From NCBI GenBank assembly GCA_019750915.1, contig JAIENY010000022.1:1-64000 (forward strand): DNA of 64,000 nucleotides. Direction: 5' to 3'. Made by a program: the position numbers and the translations under genes. Shown here in pieces: positions 39,322-49,286 of the stretch (position 1 is its first letter; each line of letters begins with the position of its first letter). The DNA comes from Xanthobacteraceae bacterium (GTDB lineage: Bacteria > Pseudomonadota > Alphaproteobacteria > Rhizobiales > Xanthobacteraceae). A model generated the notes under the pieces. The model ran no database searches. It saw nothing but the letters and a program-made list of their open reading frames with translations, and had not been told where the DNA came from.

Positions 39322-40395
39322 CTAAACATTCGACGAGTGGATTTCGCTGATCACCGCATCGGTCACATCATTGGTCGTATTTTTGCCGCCGACGTCCGGC
39401 GTGAGGATACCCGCTCCCGTCACCCTCTCGACCGAGCGCATCAGGCGCGCGGCGCCTTCCTTCTCGCCAAGGTGATCGAGCATCTGCACGGCAGTCCAGA
39501 AGCTGGCGACCGGGTTGGCGATGCCCTTACCGGTGATATCGAACGCCGAACCATGGATCGGCTCGAACATCGATGGGTGACGCCGCTCCGGATCGATGTT
39601 GGCGGTCGGCGCAACGCCAAGGCTGCCCGCAAGCGCGCCCGCAAGATCCGAGAGAATGTCGGCCTGAAGGTTCGATGCCACGATGGTGTCGAGACTCCTG
39701 GGATCGAGAGTCATGCGCACCGTCATCGCGTCGACCAGGGTCTTGTCCCAAGTCACGTCCGGAAACTCCCTCGACACTTCCTCGGCGATCTCGTCCCACA
39801 TCACCATGGCATGACGCTGTGCGTTGGATTTCGTCGACACCGTCAGCTTTTTGCGTGGACGGCCTTGCGCCAGCCTGAACGCAAAGCGCATCACACGCTC
39901 TACACCAACGCGGGTGAACACCGCCGTCTCGGTTGCGACCTCTTCCGGCAGTCCGCGATGTACGCGGCCGCCGTTACCGGCATATTCGCCCTCCGAGTTC
40001 TCGCGGACGATGACCCAGTCCAGATCGCCCGGACCGACGTTGCGCAACGGCGAGGTGATGCCGGGCAGTATCTTGGTCGGGCGCACATTGGCGTACTGGT
40101 CAAAGCCCTGGCAGATCGGCAGCCGCAGGCCCCACAGCGTGATGTGATCCGGCACATCCGGGGCACCGACTGCGCCGAAGTAGATCGCGTTGAACGGCTT
40201 GAGTTGTTTCAGGCCGTCGCTCGGCATCATCACGCCGTGCTTCTTGTAATAGTTCGATCCCCAGTCGAACATCTTGAAGTTGAACTTCACGTCACCCATT
40301 CGTTTCTCGAGGGCGTCGAGGACCTGCATTCCGGCACCGATCACTTCAGGGCCGATGCCGTCGGCGGGAATGGCGGCGATTGAGTATTCACGCAT
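39322..40395 (-). CDS. Tartrate dehydrogenase / D-malate dehydrogenase (decarboxylating)-like
   Basis: REYSIAAIPADGIGPEVIGAGMQVLDALEKR...WGLRLPICQGFDQYANVRPTKILPG; TtuC/DmlA-type isopropylmalate dehydrogenase family. Confidence 0.92.
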   Translation of the reverse strand: MREYSIAAIPADGIGPEVIGAGMQVLDALEKRMGDVKFNFKMFDWGSNYYKKHGVMMPSDGLKQLKPFNAIYFGAVGAPDVPDHITLWGLRLPICQGFDQYANVRPTKILPGITSPLRNVGPGDLDWVIVRENSEGEYAGNGGRVHRGLPEEVATETAVFTRVGVERVMRFAFRLAQGRPRKKLTVSTKSNAQRHAMVMWDEIAEEVSREFPDVTWDKTLVDAMTVRMTLDPRSLDTIVASNLQADILSDLAGALAGSLGVAPTANIDPERRHPSMFEPIHGSAFDITGKGIANPVASFWTAVQMLDHLGEKEGAARLMRSVERVTGAGILTPDVGGKNTTNDVTDAVISEIHSSNV

Positions 40396-40398
40396 AAT

Positions 40399-41733
40399 TC
40401 AGGTCCTTGCTTGGGATTGAAGTGAAGTCTGCTCGTCCGCGACCGCTGGCGTTTTCCTCGCGCTGCGGGAAAGGATCAGCGTGACCACCGCCGATAGCGC
40501 CATGAGTGCGGCGACAAAATACAATCCACCCGCAAAACTGCCGGTCATTTGTTTGATCCATCCGATCATCGCAGGGCCTGCAAAGCCGCCAAGATTGCCG
40601 ATCGAATTGATGGTGGCGATGCCGGTTGCAGCGGCCGTGCCGGAGAGAAACGTCGTGGGCATGCTCCACAATGGCGGCTTCGAACAGCTCACACCGATAT
40701 TGACCAATGTCAGCGCGGCGACCACGGCAACCATCGTGCCCGCGAAACTCGCCAGCACCAGGCCCGCCGATGCCAGAAGACACGCCAGTACGACGTGCCA
40801 GGTCCGCTCACCCGTACGATCGGAGTTTGATGCCCACCATACCATTGCGACCACCGCAACAACCGCCGGAAGCGCATTGACGAAACCGACTTGCAACGAG
40901 GTCAGACCGAACGATTTGATAATCTGCGGCGCCCAGATGCCCAACGTGTAAAGCCCGGCGGACGTGCCGAAATAGACCAGTGACAGCGCGAGCACGCGCA
41001 CGTCCGCCAGACCGCGCCAGAAGCTGTGACCTGCGGTCCCTGCTTTTGCAGCGTTCTCCGCAGCCATGGTGTCGACCAGCCACTTGCGCTCGTCATCCTT
41101 CAGCCACGCCGCGCTCTCGGGGCGATCAGTGAGGAAAAACAACACGACGACGCCGAAAACAACCGCCGGAACCGCTTCAAGAACGAAAAGCCACTGCCAG
41201 CCTGCAAGACCCCAAATGCCGTGCATCTCGAGGAGTGCTCCCGAGATCGGCGAGCCGAGCGCCGTTGAGAGTGGCGCAGCCGCCATGAAGACCGCAGTGG
41301 CAGCAGCGCGGCTGCGCGCCGGGAACCAGTAGCTCAGATAAAGGATGATGCCGGGAAAGAATCCCGCCTCCGCCGCGCCGAGCAGAAAGCGCAGGGCGTA
41401 GAAGCTGTTTGCACCCTGGACCCACGCCATCGCCGCGGAGACGAAGCCCCAGCTGATCATCACCCGCGCGATCCAGACACGGGCACCGACCTTGTGCAGC
41501 GCGATATTCGATGGGACTTCAAACAGGAAATATCCGAAGAAGAATATCCCGGCGCCGAAACCGAACACCGACGGCGAGAAGCCGAGGTCCTTGTTCATCG
41601 TCAGCGCTGCGAAGCCGATGTTGACGCGGTCAACAAAGGCAATGAAGTAAAGCAGCATCACAAACGGAACGATGCGAATCGTCGTCTTGCGCAGCACGCG
41701 CGTTTCCAGCTCGCTCGCCATTGAGGTCTCCAC
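40399..41733 (-). CDS. MFS transporter, anion:cation symporter (tartrate/hydroxyacid) type
   Basis: 444 aa; FVDRVNIGFAALTMNKDLGFSPSVFGFGAGIFFFGYFLFEVPSNIALHKVGARVWIARVMI. Confidence 0.92.
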   Translation of the reverse strand: METSMASELETRVLRKTTIRIVPFVMLLYFIAFVDRVNIGFAALTMNKDLGFSPSVFGFGAGIFFFGYFLFEVPSNIALHKVGARVWIARVMISWGFVSAAMAWVQGANSFYALRFLLGAAEAGFFPGIILYLSYWFPARSRAAATAVFMAAAPLSTALGSPISGALLEMHGIWGLAGWQWLFVLEAVPAVVFGVVVLFFLTDRPESAAWLKDDERKWLVDTMAAENAAKAGTAGHSFWRGLADVRVLALSLVYFGTSAGLYTLGIWAPQIIKSFGLTSLQVGFVNALPAVVAVVAMVWWASNSDRTGERTWHVVLACLLASAGLVLASFAGTMVAVVAALTLVNIGVSCSKPPLWSMPTTFLSGTAAATGIATINSIGNLGGFAGPAMIGWIKQMTGSFAGGLYFVAALMALSAVVTLILSRSARKTPAVADEQTSLQSQART

Positions 41734-41860
41734 CCGATTTCATTTTTGTCAGCGCCGTTTTCGGCGTCCGTACAAAGGCTAATGGCGCGGGAGGCCCGAC
41801 CTCAATAACCATTCGATTGTGCAAATTTCTGCTATAATCCCGGCAACCGAGGGGTGACGC

Positions 41861-42775
41861 ATGGACCTGCATCAGCTTCGATGCTTCGTTGCGACCGCCG
41901 AGGAATTGCACTTCGGTAAGGCCGCGCAGCGGCTCGACATGCTGCCAACCGCGCTTGGCCGCCATATCCGCCTGCTGGAAGACGACCTCGGCATGCGATT
42001 GCTCGCGCGCACGACCCGCAGCGTCTCGCTGACGCAGGAAGGCGAGATGCTGCTCGACGAAGCGCGCGTCCTGATCGCGAAGGCGGACAGCGTCGCGGCC
42101 CGCTTTCGCGAACAGGGCCGCAGCCAGATGCAGACATTACGGGTCGGCGCCATCGACAGCGCCGCCGCAGGCCTGATTCCGCTGCTGCTGCATGATTTCC
42201 GCAAAACCCATCCGGAAATCGGCATTCATCTGTGCGAGGAGAAGACCATCAAGCTGCTGCCGAAGCTATTGTCCGGGCGGATCGACATTGCCTTCATCCG
42301 GCCACGCCAGAACATGGACGCTCGCCTTGCCTACCGGCATCTTTTTCACGAGACGGCAATCGTCGCTGTGCCGAAGCGGCATCGGCTGGCGCGAAGGGAC
42401 AGCGTGCATATCACTCATCTGGCCAACGAGCCGCTGATCGTTCCTGAACGCCGCTCGCGGCCGCATAGCCACGACCTGACAATCAAGTTGTTCGCCGAGG
42501 CGGGACTGCACGCCAACGTCGCGCAGGTCGCGGACGAGAAGCAGACCATCGTCAATCTGGTCGCCGCCGGGATGGGAGTCGCCATCGTCCCGCACTGGAC
42601 CTCGCGCATGGCTGCAAAAGGCGTGAAGTATCTTCCTCTGAAAACCGCTGGAGGCGGCGAGATGAACAAGCTGCCGCTCGCCGTCGCATGGGTCGGACAG
42701 GCGCGCGATCCGCTCCGCGATGCGCTGCTCGAGATATTAAGCGAACGGCTTAATGAATATGCGCGGGATGCCTGA
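41861..42775 (+). CDS. LysR family transcriptional regulator
   Basis: MDLHQLRCFVATAEELHFGKAAQRLDMLPTALGRHIRLLEDDLGMRLLARTTRSVSLTQEG. Confidence 0.94.
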   Translation: MDLHQLRCFVATAEELHFGKAAQRLDMLPTALGRHIRLLEDDLGMRLLARTTRSVSLTQEGEMLLDEARVLIAKADSVAARFREQGRSQMQTLRVGAIDSAAAGLIPLLLHDFRKTHPEIGIHLCEEKTIKLLPKLLSGRIDIAFIRPRQNMDARLAYRHLFHETAIVAVPKRHRLARRDSVHITHLANEPLIVPERRSRPHSHDLTIKLFAEAGLHANVAQVADEKQTIVNLVAAGMGVAIVPHWTSRMAAKGVKYLPLKTAGGGEMNKLPLAVAWVGQARDPLRDALLEILSERLNEYARDA

Positions 42776-42801
42776 TCCGATCAGGCCGCTGAACGGCAGG
42801 A

Positions 42802-43503
42802 TCAACTCGCCAGCAGGACCAGATCCAGCACGGCGCTGTAATGAAACGCCGCTGCGACCAGCACGAAGCCATGCCAGATCGCATTCTGGAAGCGCAGCCG
42901 CTGCCATGCATGAAAGATCACCCCGAACGAGTAAAATATGCCGCCGATCGCGATCAGCCACAGCGTGGTGCCCGGTAAGGACTCCGCGATGGAATTGTAG
43001 GCGATCACCCCGCTCCACCCAAGCGCAAGATAAAGTCCGATCGAGAGCCGGTCGAACCGGCCGGGCCAGCGGATCTTCAGAACAATACCGACGATCGCGA
43101 CCAGCCATACGCCGACAAGCAGTGAAATCCCGAGCACCCGATCATTCATCTCCGTCAGGAAGGGCGTGTAAGTTGCTGCAATCAGCACATAGATCGCCGA
43201 GTGATCGAACCGGCGCAGTGTCCATTTCACCGGTGACACAGGCCACAAATTATAGATTGCCGACAGCGAGAGCATCGCGATCAGACCGATCGCGTAAATG
43301 GAAACGGTCAGAACATGAACCGGCGTGGCATAAACGCCCGCCAGAACGATCAGCGCAGTCGCTGCGACCAGCCCGAGCGCGATGCCGGTGACATGCACCA
43401 CGCCGTCCGCGATGACCTCGGCGCGATCATAGGTCCAGTGAATCGAAGGCCGCCCGGGAAACACCGGCAGCATGGAAAGCTCTTTGAACCGGAAAATCGC
43501 CAT
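42802..43503 (-). CDS. Hemolysin III / PAQR family membrane protein
   Basis: DRAEVIADGVVHVTGIALGL...RRFDHSAIYVLIAATYTPFL. Confidence 0.93.
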   Translation of the reverse strand: MAIFRFKELSMLPVFPGRPSIHWTYDRAEVIADGVVHVTGIALGLVAATALIVLAGVYATPVHVLTVSIYAIGLIAMLSLSAIYNLWPVSPVKWTLRRFDHSAIYVLIAATYTPFLTEMNDRVLGISLLVGVWLVAIVGIVLKIRWPGRFDRLSIGLYLALGWSGVIAYNSIAESLPGTTLWLIAIGGIFYSFGVIFHAWQRLRFQNAIWHGFVLVAAAFHYSAVLDLVLLAS

Positions 43504-43694
43504 TGCCTGTCAGCCGTCTGAAGTTAATCGTTAACATCGCAAAATGCTTAGCTTTAAGACTATCCTATCAACCCTTCGGAAAAATCCGGAATCACAAATC
43601 CTGTCGGCTCGTAACTTGAATTCGGCACGCGTCGTCGCCAGTTTCACAACATGATCACGCGCCCGTTATATGTCCCCTCCCATTTGAAGAAATT

Positions 43695-45161
43695 ATGGCA
43701 CCGGGTCTGTCTGGCATTTTAGAAGAACTGCGTCTGTCAGCCCGCTCGCTGTTCGATTACGGCGGGAACGTCTTCAATCCCTCGATCCGGCTTGGCGTCA
43801 CAGGCCTGTCACGGGCCGGCAAGACGGTGTTCATCACGGCACTCATCCATGGCTTCCTGCGCGGCGGCCGTTTCCCGGTGTTCGAATCCCTGTCGAGCGG
43901 CCGGATCGCCCGCGCCCGCCTCGAACCGCAGCCCGACGATGCTGTTCCGCGCTTTGCCTATGAGAGCCACCTCAGTACCCTCCTCGAACAGCGAGAGTGG
44001 CCGAGTTCGACCACCGACATTAGCGAACTGCGGCTGGCGATCGACTACCAGCGCCAGAACGGCGCGATGCGCACGCTGACGCTTGATATCGTGGACTATC
44101 CCGGCGAGTGGCTGCTTGACCTGCCGCTGCTCAACAAAACCTATGAGCAATGGTCGGCGGAGAGCCTCGCTCTTTCACGCAGCGGACCGCGCGCCATGCT
44201 GGCGGCCGACTGGCACGCCCATCTCGCAACCCTCAATCCAACCGGACCGGAGAACGAACAGGCCACGCTCAAGGCGGCTCAGCTTTTCACCGAATATCTG
44301 CGCGCCTGCCGACAGGAACAGTTCGCCATGAGTCTGTTGCCGCCGGGGCGTTTCCTGATGCCCGGCGCGCTGGCCGGATCACCCGCTCTGACCTTCGCGC
44401 CGCTCGACGTACCGCTGGAGGGCGATGCGCCAGGCGGCTCGCTTTGGGCAATGATGAGGCGGCGCTATGAATCCTACAAGGACGTCGTGGTGCGGCCGTT
44501 CTTTCGCGATCACTTCGCCCGCCTCGACCGCCAGATCGTGCTGATCGATGCGTTGTCGGCCTTCAACGCCGGGCCGGATGCGCTGCGCGATCTCGAAGGA
44601 GCGCTGTCGGGCATCCTCGACTGCTTCAACGCCGGACGGCGCACGCTGCTTAGCATGCTGTTGCGGCCGCGCATCGACCGCATCCTGTTCGCCGCGACCA
44701 AGGCGGACCATCTACATCGCACCAGTCATGATCGCCTGGAAGCGATCCTGCGCCGGATGGTCGACCATGCCGCCACCCGCGCCGAGTTCGCGGGTGCGAC
44801 CACCGATGTCGTGGCGCTGGCCGCGGTGCGCGCCACCCGCGAGGCGATGGTGCAGCATGAGGACGAGACGCTGCCCTCGATCATCGGAACGCCTGTCGCC
44901 GGTGAGACGTCCGGCGGCGAAGCTTTTGACGGGAACACCGAGATCGCGACCTTTCCCGGCGATCTTCCCCTGATCCCCGATGAGCTATTCAGCACCGCGG
45001 GCAGCTTTCGCGGCCTCAGCGCAGCCGCTGCGGGCGATACCGATTTCCGCTTCCTGCGCTTCCGCCCGCCTTTGCTCGAACGCACCGGTGGCGAACCGGC
45101 GCTGCCGCACATACGTCTCGACCGTGCGCTGCAATTCCTGATCGGAGACAGGCTGCAATGA
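43695..45161 (+). CDS. ycjX: YcjX family P-loop protein (DUF463)
   Basis: IRLGVTGLSRAGKTVFITALIHGFL...LDIVDYPGEWLLDLPLL. Confidence 0.93.
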   Translation: MAPGLSGILEELRLSARSLFDYGGNVFNPSIRLGVTGLSRAGKTVFITALIHGFLRGGRFPVFESLSSGRIARARLEPQPDDAVPRFAYESHLSTLLEQREWPSSTTDISELRLAIDYQRQNGAMRTLTLDIVDYPGEWLLDLPLLNKTYEQWSAESLALSRSGPRAMLAADWHAHLATLNPTGPENEQATLKAAQLFTEYLRACRQEQFAMSLLPPGRFLMPGALAGSPALTFAPLDVPLEGDAPGGSLWAMMRRRYESYKDVVVRPFFRDHFARLDRQIVLIDALSAFNAGPDALRDLEGALSGILDCFNAGRRTLLSMLLRPRIDRILFAATKADHLHRTSHDRLEAILRRMVDHAATRAEFAGATTDVVALAAVRATREAMVQHEDETLPSIIGTPVAGETSGGEAFDGNTEIATFPGDLPLIPDELFSTAGSFRGLSAAAAGDTDFRFLRFRPPLLERTGGEPALPHIRLDRALQFLIGDRLQ

Positions 45162-46216
45162 GCGATCGTCCCCATCACCGCAAACCGACGTCATTCAAGC
45201 TCGATGATCCCCGCGTCGTGGTCGGCGATCATGACGGGCACGGCAGCCGCGGCCGGGTGCATGTCACGCCAGAGCCAGAGGCACCGCTGTTGCCGGTGGC
45301 GGTCGAGACGCCGCAGCTTGCGCGGCGGCGGCGCTTCCCATGGGGGACAATCTTCTGGACCGCGCTCGGTGGCCTCGTGCTGCTCGGCCTTGGGCTTGGC
45401 GTTGCCAATCTGGTCGATGATCTGTTTGCACGCAGCCAGACCCTCGGCTTTGTCGGCGTCGCGCTGGCACTCATGGTGGCGCTGGCGCTGATCGTTATTA
45501 TCACCCGCGAAGTGCTGGCGCTCGCCCGGCTCGACACCATCGAACAGCTCCATGCACGCGCCGACGCCGTCCTGATCACCGATGACCGCAAAGCCAGCGA
45601 TGTCATCGTGCATGACCTGCTGAAAGTCGCGCAGGACAATCCACAGCTCGCCCATGCCCGCGCCATGCTACAGAGCCACGCGCACGACATCATCGACGGC
45701 GCCGACATGCTGCGCCTCGCCGAGCGCGTGCTGATGCCGCCGCTTGATCAGGAAGCACGGCGCCTGATCTCGAGCGCCGCCTCGCGCGTCTCGCTGGTCA
45801 CGGCCGTCAGTCCCGGCGCGGTGATCGACATGCTGTTTGTGTTCGCCGCCGCCGTGCGGCTGGTGCGGCAACTGGCGCGGCTCTATGGCGGACGTCCCGG
45901 CGCGCTCGGCATGATCCGGCTGATGCGGCATGTCATCGCCCATCTCGCCGTCACCGGCGGCATGGCGGCGAGCGACAGCCTGATCCAGCAGGTGCTCGGT
46001 CATGGTGTGGCGGCAAAGCTCTCAACGCGGCTCGGCGAGGGAATTCTCAACGGCCTTCTGACCGCGCGACTCGGCCTTGCGGCGGTCGACGTCACACGCC
46101 CGCTGCCGTTCGCGGCGCTGCCCCGGCCGGTGCTGTCGGATCTGGTCAGGGACCTGATGAAGCGCGCCGATCCAAAAACAAAAGCGGCGATTGCCACTGC
46201 CGATGAGGCCGACTGA
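45158..46216 (+). CDS. ycjF: YcjF family membrane protein (TIGR01620/DUF697)
   Basis: 352 aa, two TM then DUF697-like region; ATGA overlap with ycjX. Confidence 0.92.
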   Translation: MSDRPHHRKPTSFKLDDPRVVVGDHDGHGSRGRVHVTPEPEAPLLPVAVETPQLARRRRFPWGTIFWTALGGLVLLGLGLGVANLVDDLFARSQTLGFVGVALALMVALALIVIITREVLALARLDTIEQLHARADAVLITDDRKASDVIVHDLLKVAQDNPQLAHARAMLQSHAHDIIDGADMLRLAERVLMPPLDQEARRLISSAASRVSLVTAVSPGAVIDMLFVFAAAVRLVRQLARLYGGRPGALGMIRLMRHVIAHLAVTGGMAASDSLIQQVLGHGVAAKLSTRLGEGILNGLLTARLGLAAVDVTRPLPFAALPRPVLSDLVRDLMKRADPKTKAAIATADEAD

Positions 46217-46224
46217 CAGCTCTG

Positions 46225-46251
46225 CCCTCGGCGCATCGGATGCACCGAGGG
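46225..46251. terminator. Stem-loop downstream of ycjF
   Basis: CCCTCGG-c-GCAT-cgg-ATGC-a-CCGAGGG; no T-tract. Confidence 0.45.
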
Positions 46252-46610
46252 ATATACGGCTCATATACGGCTAAAGTCAGGGTTTCGGAGCGGTTAGTGA
46301 ATTCACCTACGAACGGGGGCCGCCCGCGCCATTCGTCGCGGTCGACCGCATCCAATCGCGGTGCGGCAACGCCCGGAAGACGCAGGCAAAATTCAGCGCA
46401 CGCAAGTTGCTCCCGCGATTTGTGAAATCGGAACCTGTCATTCCTTGCAGTGCAGCATGCCTGCCAAATGCGCCAATCGCCTCAGCTTTGCGCGCGTGAT
46501 CCGAAGAAGTTTTGGACGTTTGACGCTTTACCGAGAATTCAAATCGCGTATCGTGCTTCGGTTGGATACGCATTTGCGGGCCGACAGCATTATATTTGGA
46601 GACTCATGGA

Positions 46611-46811
46611 ATGGCTAAAGGGACTGTGAAGTGGTTCAACCCAACCAAAGGCTACGGATTTATCCAGCCTGCGGGGGGCGGCAAGGATGTGTTTGTTCAT
46701 ATCTCTGCTGTTCAAAAGGCTGGGCTGTCCACGTTGAACGAAGGACAAGCGATTGAGTTCGAGGAAATTGCCAACCGCGGCAAGACATCGGCGGAAAACC
46801 TGAAGGTTTGA
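46611..46811 (+). CDS. Cold-shock protein (CspA family)
   Basis: [51 protein letters not shown]; start trimmed. Confidence 0.96.
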   Translation: MAKGTVKWFNPTKGYGFIQPAGGGKDVFVHISAVQKAGLSTLNEGQAIEFEEIANRGKTSAENLKV

Positions 46812-46937
46812 CGCCAATCGGCTCGCAGAGCAGCTCATCCGCGCTCTGGCTTCCCAAGATCATCGACTTCAATGCCGACATTGGCGCAGGCCATCATCGC
46901 TCAGCGGTGTGATGGCCTTTTGTTTTTTCGGACCGCT

Positions 46938-47180
46938 TCAGCGCGGACCCGCCATTCGCTCTTCAAGCGTGCGCCAGGCCAACGGCGACATTCGCCGCGC
47001 GCCGAACTCGAAGCTCGAACAATCCGACGCCTTATCTCCGGGCGCGAGCGCACCGCCGCAATGGGGACAGCAATTATCGTTGGCATAAGGCATGGTGGCC
47101 AGATCCCGTTCGCCATCGCGCATTTCCTCAGCGAAGAAACTGACAATATTGCTGTGGGAAATGGTCGGGTCGTTGGTCAT
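46938..47180 (-). CDS. Hypothetical small protein with CPHCGG motif
   Basis: 80 aa ORF with CCPHCGG; overlapping ORFs in other frames make this tentative. Confidence 0.4.
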   Translation of the reverse strand: MTNDPTISHSNIVSFFAEEMRDGERDLATMPYANDNCCPHCGGALAPGDKASDCSSFEFGARRMSPLAWRTLEERMAGPR

Positions 47181-47303
47181 GCTGGCACCTCGTTATATTT
47201 CGTGTGCGCAACATGGCAGCAAGATGATGCCGTATCGTTCAAGCGAACGATCAAATTTTATCGGAGATTTTCGCGGACTTTCCAGGACCGCATCAGCCGG
47301 AAA

Positions 47304-48140
47304 TTAACGGGTGGTTATCAGGCCGCGCTCGGTCACAACAACCCATCGTCCGTCCTGACGGCGAATTGCATTGACCCGCCCCACACCCGGCAACGGATCG
47401 CCGGGGTAAACCTCAAACACGCCAAGTCGGCCTTCGATCATCGCGCCGCCGTTCGTCACGTCACGCAAGGTCCAGCCCTCGAGTGTCGGCAGCCGGCTGA
47501 ATGTTGTTGCAGGAGCTGTGACGGCGGGCGCCGGTGACGCCACCTGCGCAGCAGGGGCCGGGATCGAGCCGGTGATATCCGGCGGAGATGCCTTCATCTT
47601 GCCGAGCGTCTCGCTCAGTCTGGCGAGCCTTGCCGCATTGTCCTTCGCGGTCGCCTCCGCGCTGCTCTTGAGGGTCTGCAACTCCGACGATACCTGTGCG
47701 ATTGCGTCGTTAATCGAACGCTCCCGCGCAGCGTCCGCGACTTTCGCCTTGTCGTCCTTGCCGAAATGACCGACCCCCCATGTGGTGCCGGCGCCACTCA
47801 GGGCTCCGATGATCGCGGCGATCAGAACGATGGTCACCAGCGAAGGGCGGCGCGCCCGAGGCGGCGATACGTTGGCTTCCTCGAACACACGCGATGCGCT
47901 GAACACGATGTCTTCCCAGGAGCTATTGGGCGGCAGACGCTGGAGCGTGATCTCCTGGTGCATTCCCTTAGGGCGGCTTCCGGGATGCAGATCGTCACCG
48001 AATTCGTTGACGATGGCCGGGACGATCGAGACGTCCGCGCCATGGTCAGGCTGGTCGCCGTGCCGGTCATCCCGCTGTTGAGAATCGGGGTCTCCGGAAT
48101 CCCGTGGATTATCGATCTCGTGATTATCCTGCGTGCTCAT
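47304..48140 (-). CDS. Single-pass membrane protein of unknown function
   Basis: Acidic cytoplasmic N-terminus, TM IVLIAAIIGALSGAGTTWGVG, coiled coil, C-terminal GVFEVYPGDPLPGVGRVNAIRRQDGRWVVVTERGLI. Confidence 0.75.
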   Translation of the reverse strand: MSTQDNHEIDNPRDSGDPDSQQRDDRHGDQPDHGADVSIVPAIVNEFGDDLHPGSRPKGMHQEITLQRLPPNSSWEDIVFSASRVFEEANVSPPRARRPSLVTIVLIAAIIGALSGAGTTWGVGHFGKDDKAKVADAARERSINDAIAQVSSELQTLKSSAEATAKDNAARLARLSETLGKMKASPPDITGSIPAPAAQVASPAPAVTAPATTFSRLPTLEGWTLRDVTNGGAMIEGRLGVFEVYPGDPLPGVGRVNAIRRQDGRWVVVTERGLITTR

Positions 48141-48235
48141 CGCCGAATTCCGCAAATAGTTGAACTATTTGGTAACCATCAATACCTTGCGAATTCGTTA
48201 CTATTCCGCACCGAGCCACATTGTTAATGTGACGC

Positions 48236-49093
48236 ATGACCCAAGCATCGAATACGCCGATCTACCGCGGCATGGACCGCGCCGCACTCGACGCCGCCTA
48301 CAACAATACCAATGCGGTGGCCGACAGCACCGCCTGGCTTGAGGACTGGCGCAGCCGCAGCGCCAAAATGCGCACACGCAAGGACGCCACCCTTGGTATC
48401 GCCTATGGCGCGCACGAGCGCGAACGCATCGACTACTTTCCCTCCGGCGAAATCGGATCGCCGCTGTTCGTCTTTATTCACGGCGGCTACTGGGTACGGA
48501 ATTCGATCGACATGTTCTCGTTTTTGGCGGACGGCGCCAACCATCATGGGATCGATTATGCCGCCATCGGCTACACGCTCGCACCCGAGGCGACGCTGAC
48601 CGAGATCGTGAACCAGATCTGGGCCGGGCTGTCTTTTTTGCAAACCAAGGCCGACCTCGGCTTCGACAGCAGCAAAATTCACGTCGGCGGATGGTCGGCG
48701 GGCGGGCATCTCGCGGCGGTGACTGCCGATCACCACGCGGTGCGCGGCGTGCTTCCGGTCAGCGGCATCTTCGATCTCGAACCGCTCGCGCTGAATTACA
48801 TCAACGATCAGTTGAAATTCACACCGGAGGAAATCGAGACGCTCAGTCCGATTCGTCAGCTTCAGCGGAAGCTGCCGCCGCACCGGCTCTTTGCCGGAGG
48901 CTCCGAACTGAGCGAACTGCAGCGCCAGTCGAAGGATTTTGACAGCGCCGCACGCGCAGCCGGCGCGGACACCGCCCTCAAGCTCATGCCGGGCCGCCAT
49001 CATTACTCGATCCTCGATGACCTGGCGAATCCCGACGGTGCAATCGCGCTTGCGCTGGCTGATCTCGTCGCGACCGAAGCGGTATCAACCTGA
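48236..49093 (+). CDS. Alpha/beta hydrolase (kynurenine formamidase-like)
   Basis: FVFIHGGYWVRNSIDMFSFLADG...VGGWSAGGHLAAVTADHHAVRGVLPVSGIFDLEPL. Confidence 0.88.
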   Translation: MTQASNTPIYRGMDRAALDAAYNNTNAVADSTAWLEDWRSRSAKMRTRKDATLGIAYGAHERERIDYFPSGEIGSPLFVFIHGGYWVRNSIDMFSFLADGANHHGIDYAAIGYTLAPEATLTEIVNQIWAGLSFLQTKADLGFDSSKIHVGGWSAGGHLAAVTADHHAVRGVLPVSGIFDLEPLALNYINDQLKFTPEEIETLSPIRQLQRKLPPHRLFAGGSELSELQRQSKDFDSAARAAGADTALKLMPGRHHYSILDDLANPDGAIALALADLVATEAVST

Positions 49094-49286
49094 CATCGGC
49101 GGATGGAGGCGATCGGATATCGCGTCCATCCGGCTCACTCACCGCGGCGTCCTATTTAGCAATCATTTTACCCAATCGATTCAGCCGCCGTTAGGCGTTC
49201 GTATACGCACACCCGCTCGTTAAGCGCTCCTTTAATCGCAGTCGTATTTTCTGCCGCCCAAATTCATATTTGCCGCAGGATTGACA

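Noticed and set aside
46252-46272. Short direct repeat ATATACGGCT-c-ATATACGGCT after ycjF
   Set aside because: Only two 10-bp copies; no evidence for attachment site, array or regulation
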